A stretch of 64,000 nt of DNA from Chiridota heheva (taxonomy: Eukaryota > Echinodermata > Holothuroidea > Apodida > Chiridotidae): positions 1,076,501 through 1,140,500 of the forward strand of contig JAIGNY010004337.1 in NCBI GenBank assembly GCA_020152595.1, given 5' to 3'. A model generated the notes under the pieces. The model was not told where the DNA came from and made no database searches. It saw only the letters and a program-made list of their open reading frames with translations. Position numbers and translations under genes: made by a program. Shown here piece by piece: positions 35,420 to 46,429 of this stretch; the stretch's first letter is position 1, and each line of letters begins with the position of its first letter.

Positions 35420-36620
35420 GGCAATTAGTTATTCCTTCCCCTCTCAGCCAGCATCTTTCCCCCATCCCCTCTCAGCCAGCATCTTTCCCCCATCCCCTCT
35501 CAGCCAGCATCTTACCCCCATCCCCTCTCAGCCAGCATCTTTCCCCCATCCCCCTCTCAGCCAGCACCTTTTCCCATCCCCCTCAGCCAGCACCTTTTCC
35601 CATCCCCTCTCAGCCAGCATCCCCCCATCCTTCTCAGCCAGCATCTTTCTCCCATCCCCTCTCAGCCAGCACCTTTCCCCCATTCCCCTCTCAGCCAGCC
35701 TCTTTCCCCCATTCCCCTCTTGGCCTGCCTATTTTCCCCCTTCCCCTCTCGGCCAGCCTCTTTCCCCTTCCCCTCTCGGCCAGCCTCTTTCCCTTCCCCT
35801 CTCAGCCAGCCTCTTTGCCCCTTCCCTCTTGGCCAGCCTCTTTCCCCATTCCCCTCTCAGCCTGCCTATTTCCCCTTTCCCTCTCAGCCAGCCTCTTTCC
35901 CTTTCCCCTTACAGCCAGCCTCTTTCCCCCTTCCCTCTCGGCCAGCCTCTTTCCCCCTTCCCCTCACAGCCAGCCTCTTCCCTCTCGGCCAGCCTCTTTC
36001 CTCCATTCCCCTCTCGGCCAGCCTCTTTCCCCCATTCCCCTATCAGCCAGCCTATTTCCCCTTCCCCTCTCAGCCAGTCTCTTTCCCCCTTCCCTCTTGG
36101 CCAGCCTCTTTCCCCCTTCCCCTCTCAACCAGCCTCTTTCCCCTTCCCCTCTCGGCCAGCCTCTTTCCCCTTCCCCTCTCAGCCAGTTTCTTTCCCCATT
36201 CCCTCTCACCCAGCCTCTTTCCCCCTACCCTCTTGGCCAGCCTCTTTCCCCATTCCCCTCTCAGCCAGCCTATTTCCCCTTCCCCTCTCAGCCAGCCTCT
36301 TTCCCCTTCCCCTCAGCCAGCCTCTTTTCCCCTTCCCTCTCAGCCAGCCTCTTTTCCCCATTCCCCTCTCAGCCAGCCTCTTTCCCCTTCCCCTCTCAGC
36401 CAGTTTCTTTCCCCTTCCCTCTCGGCCAGCCTCTTTCCACCTTCCCTCTCAGCCAGCTTTTTTCCTCCTTCCCCTCTCAGCCAGCCCCTTCCCCCTTCCC
36501 CTCTCAGCCAGCCTTTTTTCCCCTTCCCTTTCAGCCAGCCTCTTTCCCTCTCAGCCAGCCTCTTTCCCCCTTCCCTCTCAGCCAGCCTCTTTCCCCCTTC
36601 CCTCTCAGCCAGCCTGCCCA
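35420..36620 (+). repeat. C/T-rich 25-29 bp minisatellite, 1.2 kb
   Basis: The unit is roughly CTCTCAGCCAGCCTCTTTCC plus CCTTCCC. It is more than 80% pyrimidine on the plus strand, with purines almost only in CAGCCAG or CGGCCAG. About 45 copies. The first ten have AGCATC in place of AGCCTC. Ser/Pro/Leu-rich frames up to 416 codons are produced by the array (QPASFPLPS). Confidence 0.96.
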
Positions 36621-36714
36621 TTACACTACTTGCCTAGGTGTCATAATTAAAAGCCAGGGCTTTGCACCTCCACTGAAAATATTTGGAAGTCCCACCCTCC
36701 TTAAATTCCACATG

Positions 36715-36860
36715 CCCCTTTTTCCACTGTGCCTTTTCCCACCTGCCCCTTTTCCCACCTTCCCCTTTTCCCACCTTCCCCTTTTCCCACCTGCCCCGTT
36801 TCCCACCTGCCCCTTTTCTCACCTGTCCCTTTTCCCACCTGCCCCTTTTTCCCACCTCTA
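36715..36860 (+). repeat. 15-bp minisatellite CCCCTTTTCCCACCT
   Basis: About nine copies, again pyrimidine-rich, and unrelated in unit sequence to the larger array 100 bases upstream. Confidence 0.93.
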
Positions 36861-37855
36861 TGCCCACTAAGATATAGAGTGCTTCTGGCAGTTTTCAGTT
36901 TGGGGAATATTTAGGTAAAGTTCAAGGAGGGATAAATTTTCTTTTCTTGAAGTCTACAAAACAAAATCTGCAACCAGGAAACCTAGAGCACGCATATTGT
37001 GACTGCTATAGAAAAAGATTTAGGATAATCTTATTGTTGCAATCCTTGCTCCGAGCCCACGGAAATACTCTCTTGACTTTTGCATTCTTGCAATTATCAT
37101 CTAAATACTGCCTGCATAACTCTTCAGTGGCTACAAATGCTTTGGGAAATAAAAATTAAGTTGTTACTCCCAAGTACGAGGAAATGTATGCTTATTTAAC
37201 ATCATGCCCTTATTTGGCATGTGACGTCATTATTTAATGAATATTCCGAAAGCTTACGTCTTTAAGAAAGATGGCGGCCATTCCACGTAAATACGCCACA
37301 CAAACAACCTGTTACAGAGTGTATTAGAATTGCTTTTGATAAATTTTCTAGCTAAAGCTCATTCAAATTCGTGTATTTATAGCCATGCAAAAAATCATGC
37401 AAGTTCATAAATAGATTCTGTATAAACGACCAATTTTATCGCAATTTTTTGCTCTGGTATGTTTAAGCACACACGTAAAGTCTTGAAGTTCTGGGCTTAG
37501 TACAGAGCGAACTCTTAATACCTGACTTAAATCATTCCTAACAGCGTAAATAAACCTTTTAGCTATCACAGAGAGTAAGTTTCACATGAATATTTCTATG
37601 TTTACGATATGAATTTCTTTGCACTAATTTAGGTCCTCAATTTAGTTCGAAAATTACAAATCAATTTTTTGCGGACGCCCTTATTTAAATGAAAATCTGA
37701 GGTCAAGCGAGGTCAGATTTCCAACTGTACCCAGGGAGAATTAGAAACCAACATGCTCTTCTATCCCCAGCTGCTGTTCAAAATCTCAATTAAAACTAAT
37801 TATCTTTTATTCAATTAATCAGATTAACTTTATTCTTACAGTATATGCATATAGA
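36861..37855. other. No gene seen apart from the CRE/YY1 pair
   Basis: AT-rich DNA between the C-rich arrays and the hAT-like element. A 70-codon frame at 36947-37159 has no recognised motif. GAGGTCAGATTTCC-ACTGTA near 37710 also occurs near 11580. Confidence 0.45.
37222..37278. promoter_or_regulatory. CRE plus YY1 site pair, promoter candidate
   Basis: The perfect CRE palindrome TGACGTCA (37222-37229) lies 38 bases before AAGATGGCGGC (37268-37278), a full YY1 consensus. The two sites are typical of TATA-less housekeeping promoters. No exon could be tied to them in either direction, so function is unproven. Confidence 0.35.
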
Positions 37856-37863
37856 CACTATAG

Positions 37864-38301
37864 TGGCGATTCTAAATAGGCGGCCCGCAGCCAAATCTGG
37901 CCCGCCACACAATCCACTCTGGCCCACGAACATTAGTCGTAGCAGGAAAAAAAATCTGAATGAGATACATGTAGGTAAAAATCTCAAAATACTTGTTTAT
38001 TTTGGGTTTTTCATTGGCAGATCTGCGCACTATAAATAACATCGCGACTTAACAAGCAAAATATTATCTTTAGTTCCCTTGTAAAATGGGCAGACTCACG
38101 GCTTGTCAAAGGAAGGCTGATAAGAGAACTGCCTACATCTAGCATACCTTCTTATCGCGCGTGCTCTCAGCTTGCTTGTATTCAGGGATTGTTTTGACGG
38201 GTTTGTTTGTCATGTGACGCTGATTTTGTCATGCGATTGGCCCACGGCCTAAGGTTGTTGTGAAACGATGGCCCTTGGAAAATATCAATTAAGAACCCTT
38301 G
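37864..38301 (+). mobile_element. hAT-like non-autonomous element, copy 2
   Basis: 438 bp flanked by perfect 8-bp direct repeats CACTATAG (37856-37863 and 38302-38309), the target duplication length of hAT transposons. The ends are TGGCGATTCTAAAT and, reversed, CAAGGGTTCTTAAT, which match weakly as inverted repeats. The interior has GGCGGCCCGC and CTGGCCCGCC near the left end, a composition common in hAT ends, and no ORF. It shares about 80% of its bases by eye with 18778-19209. Confidence 0.75.
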
Positions 38302-38309
38302 CACTATAG

Positions 38310-39425
38310 CCTAGATTCACAGCAGAAACATAATACAGGTGACATTTCCTCATACACTTTTAACGATAGCTATACCTGATTGGCTTAGCCTATATTGCAG
38401 CTCAGGTTGCCATGTAATAATTGAAAAGGACTGCACATGCCATAAATGAATTCAAATAACATTTCACAACAACTGTACTGATGTTGATTAAAGAGAGCCT
38501 TCATTGGGTTTTTTTTTTTCTCTCATCTATTTATCATTATATTTTAGACACAAGAATTAAGATGGAGAAAATGTAATAAGGGATCACTATAGACTCCGAT
38601 TTAAAAAAATTCCAACACAGTGCCTGGGCCGTAATTCTCATCCGGAAAGTGTGTGTGTGGGGGGGAGGGGGGGGGGGGAACATGGCTTTTTATCCAAAAA
38701 GTGGGAGGGGGACAAGAGAGTAGGGGGACATGTCCCCATGGGAATTACGGCCCTGCACGGCGCACTGAACATATACGACCTATGTGTGGAGTTGAGAGGA
38801 GAAGCCAAGTATTAGTTCCTAAGAATGTATTATCTTTAAAAGATTACTCTTCACCCTGAGATGAACCAGAGAATCACTGATGCAGACGCTCGACCCTTAA
38901 AATTTTGAGTGCTGCAGCCTGTGATGGTGATTTGTTGTCGATAAAAAAGAATGATGGCATGCATGATGAAGGTTATTGATGTCATAATGTGCCATGCTTT
39001 TATTGAGAAGATATTGATTACACATGCATGTAGTTGAGAACTTTTTAATGCAAAACTTACATTTCTAACCTAAATTTCAGTCACTGAAAATCATCAAACT
39101 GACCTGTTTATCCTCCTATACTTCGATCGGATATATGATGGCCGGAGATCAAGTTCAAATCTTCTTTGTCCTATATATTCAACTTCTTTCATTAATAACT
39201 TAACAACTTAACATAAGAAGATTGGTGGGTTTTATAGTTGTCATGTCATAACATTTATAACAAATGTCCATTGTTTATTACAGCAACGCCTAAAAATAAA
39301 AAAAGTAATGTAAATTACATACATACACAAACGTTCTGGCATTTACATGTGCAAGCTGCGTCTTTTGTCCAAACAACGTAATTATGAAGCGCAGGTAAAG
39401 ATGATGTACCCGAGTTCACAATAAA
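38310..39425. other. No gene; G-run
   Basis: Contains a run of 20 bases that are all G except for one A (38659-38678), preceded by GTGTGTGTG, a strong G-quadruplex candidate. Otherwise unassigned. Confidence 0.5.
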
Positions 39426-39429
39426 AGAT

Positions 39430-39612
39430 ATCTAAAAGGTGTACAAGTGAGTTTTGTTTGAGAAGTTTCTTAAAAGAAGCTGTAGAACGCGCACTCTTAG
39501 CACTGAAAGGGAGACTGTTCCATTACTTGGGAGCACCATTGGAGAAGGTACAATCTCCTGTCTGAGATGATGTTCGAGGAACAGCAAGCAATAGCTTTGA
39601 AGACGTACGGAG
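39430..39612 (-). pseudogene. L2/CR1-like LINE, C-terminal scrap
   Basis: On the minus strand one frame reads SKLLLAVPRTSSQTGDC, then TFSNGAPK, a stop, WNSLPFSAKSARSTASF and KKLLKQ. This is the standard end of L2/CR1-type LINE ORFs (compare ALWNNLPSNVRD at 15520). The in-frame stop after APK and the small size show a dead, truncated copy. Confidence 0.7.
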
Positions 39613-39619
39613 ATATATG

Positions 39620-41620
39620 GTGTACATTTGTTTTTCGATTTATCAATTTTCACCAATTTTGATGAAAATGTTTGCTATTTTCATGTTTTGTATAGCATAT
39701 TTTCTTCCACTAAAGCTTAAGTCAAATGAAGCTCAAGCTACCCGTCCATGCAGAGATTTAATTTTCCATGAAATTTTTATAGCACTGGATGCTTTCGGGA
39801 TGTTAAACCTTGCTATGCTATACAAAGTTGCACTTGTAAATGGAACAAGAATAAGTATCATTACTGGAAACAATATCTATTGAGATAGGGAATTCCCAAA
39901 TAGTACCTCTATTTTTCAAATAAGCTATTCATGCATGGTAAACAGTTTGATTGTTAAAGAAAATGCCTCAGGGAAGCCTGCGTTTACTAAGTGTGAAACA
40001 AGAAACCATAGAGTATCTCAAAAATCTCAAATAGTATGAAATAATTTTATTTGTTTTTAGCTATAACTAAAACAACAATGATTTACACCTAACACAAAAT
40101 ACAAGCTTTATAATTGACGATATCTTGTATGAGCCAAAATTTTAAGACCAGAGGTGTCAAACCAAAAATGTTGAAAAAATTTCAAAGGCAATTATACGAT
40201 TTTATAACCTCAGCACAATACCCTGTGTTGCTATGGTTCAGCTAAAATAACAATAACCTCAGCACAATACCCTGTGTTGCTATGGTTCAGCTACAATAAC
40301 AATGTGACATTAAAAATGTCATGGATGACTTTAATTTAAAGGGGTTCTAGACCAAAGAGTGAGGGTGCATTTTTAGGGGTTTCCCAAAAAATTGAATGTT
40401 TATCTAGCACACAATGGTATAGTAATTTTCTGGTTAATATGAATGTGACCTTTGCCTCATAATGTCTGTGGGTTATAGGGGCATGAAGTTTATCCATCTG
40501 TTGTGGATGATATATACAGTATCTGTAAAATTTGCCAAACGAGCGCCCTCACCTTTTGGTCTAGTGTCCTTTTAAAACATTATTTTGTCACCCACAGATT
40601 CCATTACTTATTAGCCCAAATAAGCCTATATCCACTCAGTTTCCTCATTTTTTCAGTGTTCGGGGAAAGAATGCTTCCTGCTCAGGTGATTTTTTTTTTT
40701 TTTTTTAATATATGCCATTTTGGGGCATTAAAAGTCTTCAAATCTTCTGGGAAATTAGTCTTCAAAGCTTCTGGGGTTTCTCCCTCTGGACCCCTACAAG
40801 GTCTTAGTCTCTGGGCCCCACGCTGGCTGGGGCATGTCATGGGCAGCAAATGTATTTTATGTACGGCCTTCAACTACATTGTTCCCCAAAGCAACATATT
40901 TTGTGAAGTGCTAGGTATTGCAAATACTAATGATGTGACCAGCAAAGTTTTATTTCCCTGTTGTGATAACAATCCTTCAAATTTATGCTAGCCATTTTGC
41001 TTGGTATTTGGTCAAAATTCCTCTTTTCAAAGTGGGGGAAGAAAATTAGCTTTTTTAATAAGCTTGTGTGCTTTAAAGGCGGGATTTGTGGGTACAGGGG
41101 AATTTTCTCCATAATTATAAATATCGTTTGTATGGTTAGGGTAATTTTATGATTACACCAACCCGGCCCCAATGCCCCTCCCCCACTCACTGTTTCACAT
41201 GCTACAGTAGCTGACATTAATTGACCACAATCATAGTCAAAGAAAATTAATTTCTTTCAGATTTGTTTTCTTTTTTTTCTCAAAATTACGAAAATGTCTT
41301 TTTAATTTCACATTGACTAGGCCTATCCCTCCAATACGGTAGCCATAATAAGTTAAGCATATTGAAAACAGTACAACCGATTTGTGTGTAAATGTAACGT
41401 CTGCGAACAGCTGGTATTGTTTAGACGGTTAGAACCCAATGCCAAATTGGTAATTACCTGTGTGTACCGGATAATAAATGGCGTTCATATCTACCACGTC
41501 ATCAGCTTCGTCCACAGTGGGTGCAGAAATGTCCATATCTTTCTTCAGCGTTTGCACAATTTTAGTAAATGGCGTTCAATCAATCAAAAAACTACTTTGT
41601 TTTTAATCTCTCTAATTTTA
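39620..41620. other. No gene; 49-bp duplication
   Basis: A tandem duplication at about 40207-40305 repeats AACCTCAGCACAATACCC and TGTGTTGCTATGGTTCAGC. Frames at 39617-39883, 40503-40991 and 41384-41794 have no recognised domain or conserved splice structure. Confidence 0.5.
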
Positions 41621-41626
41621 CGTGTA

Positions 41627-42383
41627 AAGACCGTATCACACCAAACGCGACGCGGCGAGCGATTTTTTAAACAATTGAATAAAACCAAAGAACATGGAAG
41701 CTCTTTGATAAAACAAAGGAAAGAAACACTTGACCTCTTGTTTTCAGAGAAGCATCGACATTGCAAGGCTATTCAGATAATAACTGAAAATTGATTGAAT
41801 GGGCGTTTCTACGCCCATTAAAGCAAATTTCGCGTCGCGACAAAAATCGCGCCCCACTAAAGCGAATTTCTCCAGTTTGAACAAAAAAGTATTTTAAACA
41901 AATTTTCTAGAACCACCAGAAAGCTTTAATGTATACTTCATCGTGTGAAAGCAAAAAGTCAAAGCATCTTATAATGTTTGTTTCCTATATGATTTTCTAA
42001 AAATCGCTCGCCGCGTCGCGTAAGTTCAGTGCCACGACGCGGCGAGCGATTTTCAAACAAAATTAAATTTAAAAAAAAGGAAAAGAAACATTTTGTCCTC
42101 TTGTTTTCAGAGAAGGATCGTCATCGCATGGTTATTCAGATAATAACTGAAAATTGATTGAAAGGGCGTTTCGCGTCGCGACAGAAAAACGCGCCCCACT
42201 GAAACGAATTTCTCTATAGTTTAAACAATAAAGCATTTTTAGCAAATTTTCCAGTATCATCAAAAGCCTCAATTGTAAATTATATCGTGTGTAAGCAAAA
42301 AGTCAAAGCATCTTATAATATTTGTTTTCTGTATGATTATCTCAAATATCGCTCGCCGCGTCGCGTTCGGTGTGTAACGGCCT
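41627..42383. mobile_element. Dimeric TTAA MITE with CpG-rich inverted ends
   Basis: The outer ends are inverted copies of about 43 bp: left AAGACCGTATCACACC then AAACGCGACGCGGCGAGCGA; right, reversed, AGGCCGTTACACACC then GAACGCGACGCGGCGAGCGA. TTAA follows on the right (42384-42387); the left flank is TGTA. Inside, two direct copies (about 41645-42020 and 42037-42366) share CTCTTGTTTTCAGAGAAG, ATAACTGAAAATTGATTGAA, TTCGCGTCGCGAC and AGTCAAAGCATCTTATAAT. At the junction (42005-42050) facing ends CGCTCGCCGCGTCGCG and CGACGCGGCGAGCG surround a 16-bp spacer. No transposase is present. Confidence 0.8.
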
Positions 42384-42387
42384 TTAA

Positions 42388-42892
42388 CAGTTAGCAGCAG
42401 TCAGGTTGATCCTGGAATTTCCCTGAAGCGCCCTGTTTGGATCAAATGTAAACAAGACAGACGGAGGTCATTACTGGTAAACAAGAACTTCATTCTTACG
42501 AGTTTCCAAATGCGAGTTATTTGAATTGGAGGTTATGATTATTGAGTTTAGGTCTGAAAACAAAGAAACATTTGAAAATATACCCTGATGCAGTGAATAA
42601 TGAGGGCCATAGGCGGGTTTTGAGGGGGGAAAAGGACTTTTGCCCCACTTTTTCCGAATCTGTATGTTTTGTATGGTGAATTTTTTCATCTTCATATAAT
42701 AGTATCATTTGTGGTTTTCCCCCACCTCTTTTTCCCGAATTTGTATATTTTGTGTGGTGATTTTTGCATCTTAGCGTGATTTTGTGATTTCCCTCCGCCC
42801 ACTTTTGAATTTCTCCCTCACTTTTGGTAGGCAAATCCAGCCCATGCTGAGGGCCGTTACCACCCACCGTTGACTATTGGAGGGAGGGGGGT
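42388..42892. other. No gene seen
   Basis: A worn pair of segments (about 42630-42710 and 42715-42790) repeats CCCACTTTTTCCGAATCTG or CCTCTTTTTCCCGAATTTG, then TAT-TTTTGT-TGGTGA and TTT-CATCTT. Otherwise unassigned. Confidence 0.5.
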
Positions 42893-43605
42893 ATCAAATA
42901 TCTCAGAAATTCAGTATTTATAATAAGTTATTTCTGATCAAAGTTATGCTGCAAATGACATATTTTATTTATACATATCCACAACTTGCAATTTCAAGAC
43001 GGGGCCAGAAAACTCTCAAAAATCAAGTATTTACCAAGGTTATTCTGATGAAATTACCTTGATACTCCAAAGGACATATTGTTTTATATGTAAGATTTCG
43101 TGTGGGCTCAGGGGGTGCCAAAGCTTTTGGACACTTTCAGAAATTAAGTATTTATTTATAAAGTTCTTTCTGGTCAAATTTGTGTTACAAATGAAATTTA
43201 TTTCAAATGCGTAGACAGCAAAATTTCATGTGGTGACCTAAAGAACTTGCTGCGGAAGCTCCCACAAATTACCAACTGGCCACAGTTATTTCTTATCAAA
43301 TTTACGCTACAAATTACATATATTTTTACATGTATCATCAGCAAGATTTCATGTGGGGGCCTATTGGGGCGAAGCCATCCTAAGCTCTCAAAATCAAGTA
43401 TATATTTACCAAGGTTATTTCTGATCAAATTTATGCTGCAAATGACATAGTCTGGCCTATCGATTTTACAGGTATCAACAACAAGATTTCAGGTGGGGCC
43501 CATGCTGGGGCAAAGCCCTCGGACGCTTTCTAAAAATTTGGTATTGACTGAAGTCATTTTTGATCAAATTTATGCTGCAAATGACATTTTTCACATAAGG
43601 CCTAT
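42893..43605 (+). repeat. Old ~120-bp satellite (6 worn units)
   Basis: The landmark TTTCTGATCAAATTTATGC or variants recurs at about 42931, 43042, 43167, 43288, 43418 and 43556. AAGATTTC-TGTGGGGCC and CTCAAAAATCAAGTATTTACC recur between. Units are 110-138 bp and clearly diverged. Confidence 0.8.
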
Positions 43606-43611
43606 ATCGAC

Positions 43612-44268
43612 AAACGTGGGTACGCACACCGTGGGTACGCACACCGTGGGTGCACATATGTGGGTGCGCACACCGCGGGTGCACATATGTGGGTGCGCAC
43701 ACCGTGGGTGCGCACACCGTGGGTGCACATATGTGGGTGCGCACACCGTGGGTGCACATATGTGGGTGCGCACACCGTGGGTGCGCACACCGTGGGTGCG
43801 CACACCGTGGGTGCGCACACCGTGGTGCGCACACCGTGGGTGCGCACACCGTGGGTGCGCACACCGTGGGTGCGCACACCGTGGGTGCGCACACCGTGGG
43901 TGCGCACACCGTGGGTGCGCACACCGTGGGTGCGCACACCGTGGTGCGCACACCGTGGGTGCGCACACCGTGGGTGCGCACACCGTGGGTGCGCACACCG
44001 TGGGTGCGCACACCGTGGGTGCGCACACCGTGGGTGCGCACACCGTGGGTGCGCGCACCGTGGGTGCGCGCACCGTGGGTGCGCGCACCGTGGGTGCGCA
44101 CACCGTGTGTGCGCGCACCGTGGGTGCGCGCACCGTGGGTGCGCACACCGTGGGTGCGCACACCGTGGGTGCACACATGTGGGTGCGCACACCGTGGGTG
44201 CGCATACCGTGGGTGCGCACACCGTGGGCGCGCACACCGTGAAGGTGCACACCGTGGGTACGCACTTT
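43612..44268 (+). repeat. 15-bp CpG-rich minisatellite, Z-DNA candidate
   Basis: About 44 units of ACCGTGGGTGCGCAC. A second unit type with GCACATATGTGGGTGC is mixed in at the left end and once near 44170. Both contain strict purine-pyrimidine alternation (GTGCGCACAC, GTGCACATATGTG) and short palindromes. Each unit has two CpGs. Six frames are open over 200 codons (HRGCAHRG, APTVCAPT), all explained by the 15-bp period. Confidence 0.97.
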
Positions 44269-44364
44269 TAAGAATTACGCTTCCATTAAGAAGAAATGCT
44301 TGCATAGCTTTAATAATTCTAATTTTACGTTAGGGGCCCGAGCAAAAAATTACCCACGAGCCCA

Positions 44365-44455
44365 ATTCCATTTGGCAGGTTGAAGTGAATCACAGAAACA
44401 TTTTCAATTGAGTTGAAGTGAATCACAGAAACATTTTCAATTGAGATGAAGTCTA
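44365..44455 (+). repeat. 35-bp tandem duplication
   Basis: GTTGAAGTGAATCACAGAAA and CATTTTCAATTGA occur twice back to back. Confidence 0.9.
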
Positions 44456-45570
44456 GATGGAAATAACAAAATTTTATTTGCGCAATAAAAATAAAGTTTC
44501 AATTCAAGCGGAAATTACTTTTCAATGCAATACTACAGACCCAGCCACCATTATAGACAATCAAATTTTCCCTAGGACTATACGTTTCCCTTCAAACTAG
44601 CATGGCACAGATGCATGGTCTGCTTGCGTGACTGAGTTGAATCCACATCTACATGTCACCCCCTCCCCCTCTCCTCCTTACAGAATGGGTCCAGGGGCCA
44701 ATGGGGTCCAGAAGGAAAGCCCGGGCTCTGCGTCTGAGCATATTTATAGCTTAAAAATTAGCCTAAAATTGAGGGAAAATCCTCTAGTCTATTGGTAAAT
44801 CGATATATAAGAATTAATTTCAACATTTTAATACTTATAGGTGACCGATTTTGTTAAAACTTTAAACAAATTTAAAGAAAAGACTGAGGAAAGAATAAAA
44901 AGTCTTAAAACATCAATTTTAGTAAACAATCTAGGAGTTTGGGGGCAAAAAACGTTTTTTTCAATCTGATAAAATTTGGAGAAAAAAATTAGGCATTAAG
45001 ATTATCATGCTTATTAGCAGATTAGTCATTTTGAAAAATTTCTTCCTTTCTTTCAGCAATTTTACTGTTCCATATCTTCCCATTATTCCAAAATAATTTC
45101 AAATTTATATCTTTTGTCAAATTTCTCCATGAAACAAGTTTTTGAGGATGGCGTATTTTTTGAAGGAATTACTTGGTATCTTTACAAATTGCATAGGTGG
45201 GTTTAAGTTCTAAATACAAATATTTGGAGGTCAAGGGTCAAAGGTCAAATAATGCTTTTTATGCAACATTTTGTACCTTTGTACCCCAAAACCTTGGAAA
45301 CAGAAGTTCCAGGCTAGGGGAACCCGTTTACCATTATTGGTTTATATATGTATTGCAGTTTTTGAGTTATAAGCGACACCAAATTAATTGTTGCATACGC
45401 ACCCCCCGCCCCCCTCCTCCCCTCCCACACACAAACACAAACACACACGCATAAAGTGAGTACAATACGCTTAATGCAAAATAACCAGAAATGAATGTTT
45501 TTTATTCTAGCAATGTTCAGTTTTGACATAAAAGATGCTAACACGTGGAAAACCAACAGCGTATTTTTCT
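44456..45570. other. No gene seen
   Basis: AT-rich. A C-rich to (CA)n tract lies at about 45399-45450. Nothing else recognised. Confidence 0.5.
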
Positions 45571-45964
45571 GTGCGCTCTTTGCTTACTATTCCTTGATCA
45601 GTGATTGGATATTATCCTACGCTGTGCGTGGTGCACATACTCGGTTTTGCGCTCTTTGTTTGTTTACTTGACCAGTGATTGAATGATTTCCTGATTTGTG
45701 CGCGGATGACGTCAGTGCACTTACTTTATTTTTAGCGCAATGCGATTCGTGCGTTGTACTGGTTTACGTGGTAGGTTTAGGTGCTATAAATGCTCTGTGA
45801 CAAAACAATCTAATATTGAGAACAGCAATAGAAAACAAATCATTATTTTAGTTTATCAAGAAACCTTTCTTGTGATACACGTATATTGATTCATCAATTC
45901 TATAATTCTATTCATCAACGCAAAATGCTTCAGATAATAGTTTCCAACTTGCTCCGAATAAATG
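45571..45964 (+). promoter_or_regulatory. Promoter and possible first exon of the kinase gene
   Basis: Two worn ~75-bp direct repeats (45571-45646, 45647-45720) share GCGCTCTTTG, GATCAGTGATTG or GACCAGTGATTG, and TGTGCG. The first includes a reverse CCAAT box (ATTGG, about 45605). A perfect CRE, TGACGTCA, lies at 45707-45714 and TATAAA at 45785-45790, giving a start near 45815. The only ATG downstream is at 45925. It opens MLQIIVSNLLRIN and reaches a good donor (GTAAGC) after 45964 with one base left over. The next exon (46430) needs two bases, so this ATG does not connect as read. It may be a short upstream ORF, or an extra exon may be unseen. Confidence 0.5.
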
Positions 45965-46429
45965 GTAAGCACTTTATACTTAGTTTAATTAATTTAGCCT
46001 AGGTGATACAATTTCAACGATAAATTAAATCAAAATGGATACAACAACAGCAAATGTTTTGTACAGTTCGCAAACAAGAACACCGCAAGTTACGGCAAAA
46101 AGTTTTTACCAGTAAAATTGTATTAATTGCCAAATTATAAGCACAGTATTAGGGTAAACCCCGCCATGAGGTTTTTCAGCTTTCGGTTATCCGCGATGCA
46201 AGGTTTGCATTATCTGATTATTGCATACACTTTCTTATACCAAAAGCTTGAAACATTCGATTATTGGTTGTCCGGACGACGCTGGACTTCTGGAGAGACT
46301 GAGGAGTATTTTGTCCAATTCTGCTGAATATTAACCTGACAATAAAAAAAATAATGCAATATTAGGAGTGACCAAAGTTTCTGGTACTTATGTTCATCTC
46401 TGCTGAATGCACTATTTCTTTTATTTCAG

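Noticed and set aside
35400-36870. Proline/serine-rich frames of 305-416 codons resembling extensin or mucin
   Set aside because: Explained by the C/T-rich array; all three plus-strand frames are equally open.
43475-44333. Six overlapping frames of 200-276 codons (His/Arg/Cys/Ala repeats)
   Set aside because: A 15-bp repeat keeps all frames open on both strands; all six cannot be real and none has unique protein sequence beyond the array.
46127-46327. 66-codon frame between kinase promoter and exon 46430
   Set aside because: No good donor within it and no link in phase to the next exon.
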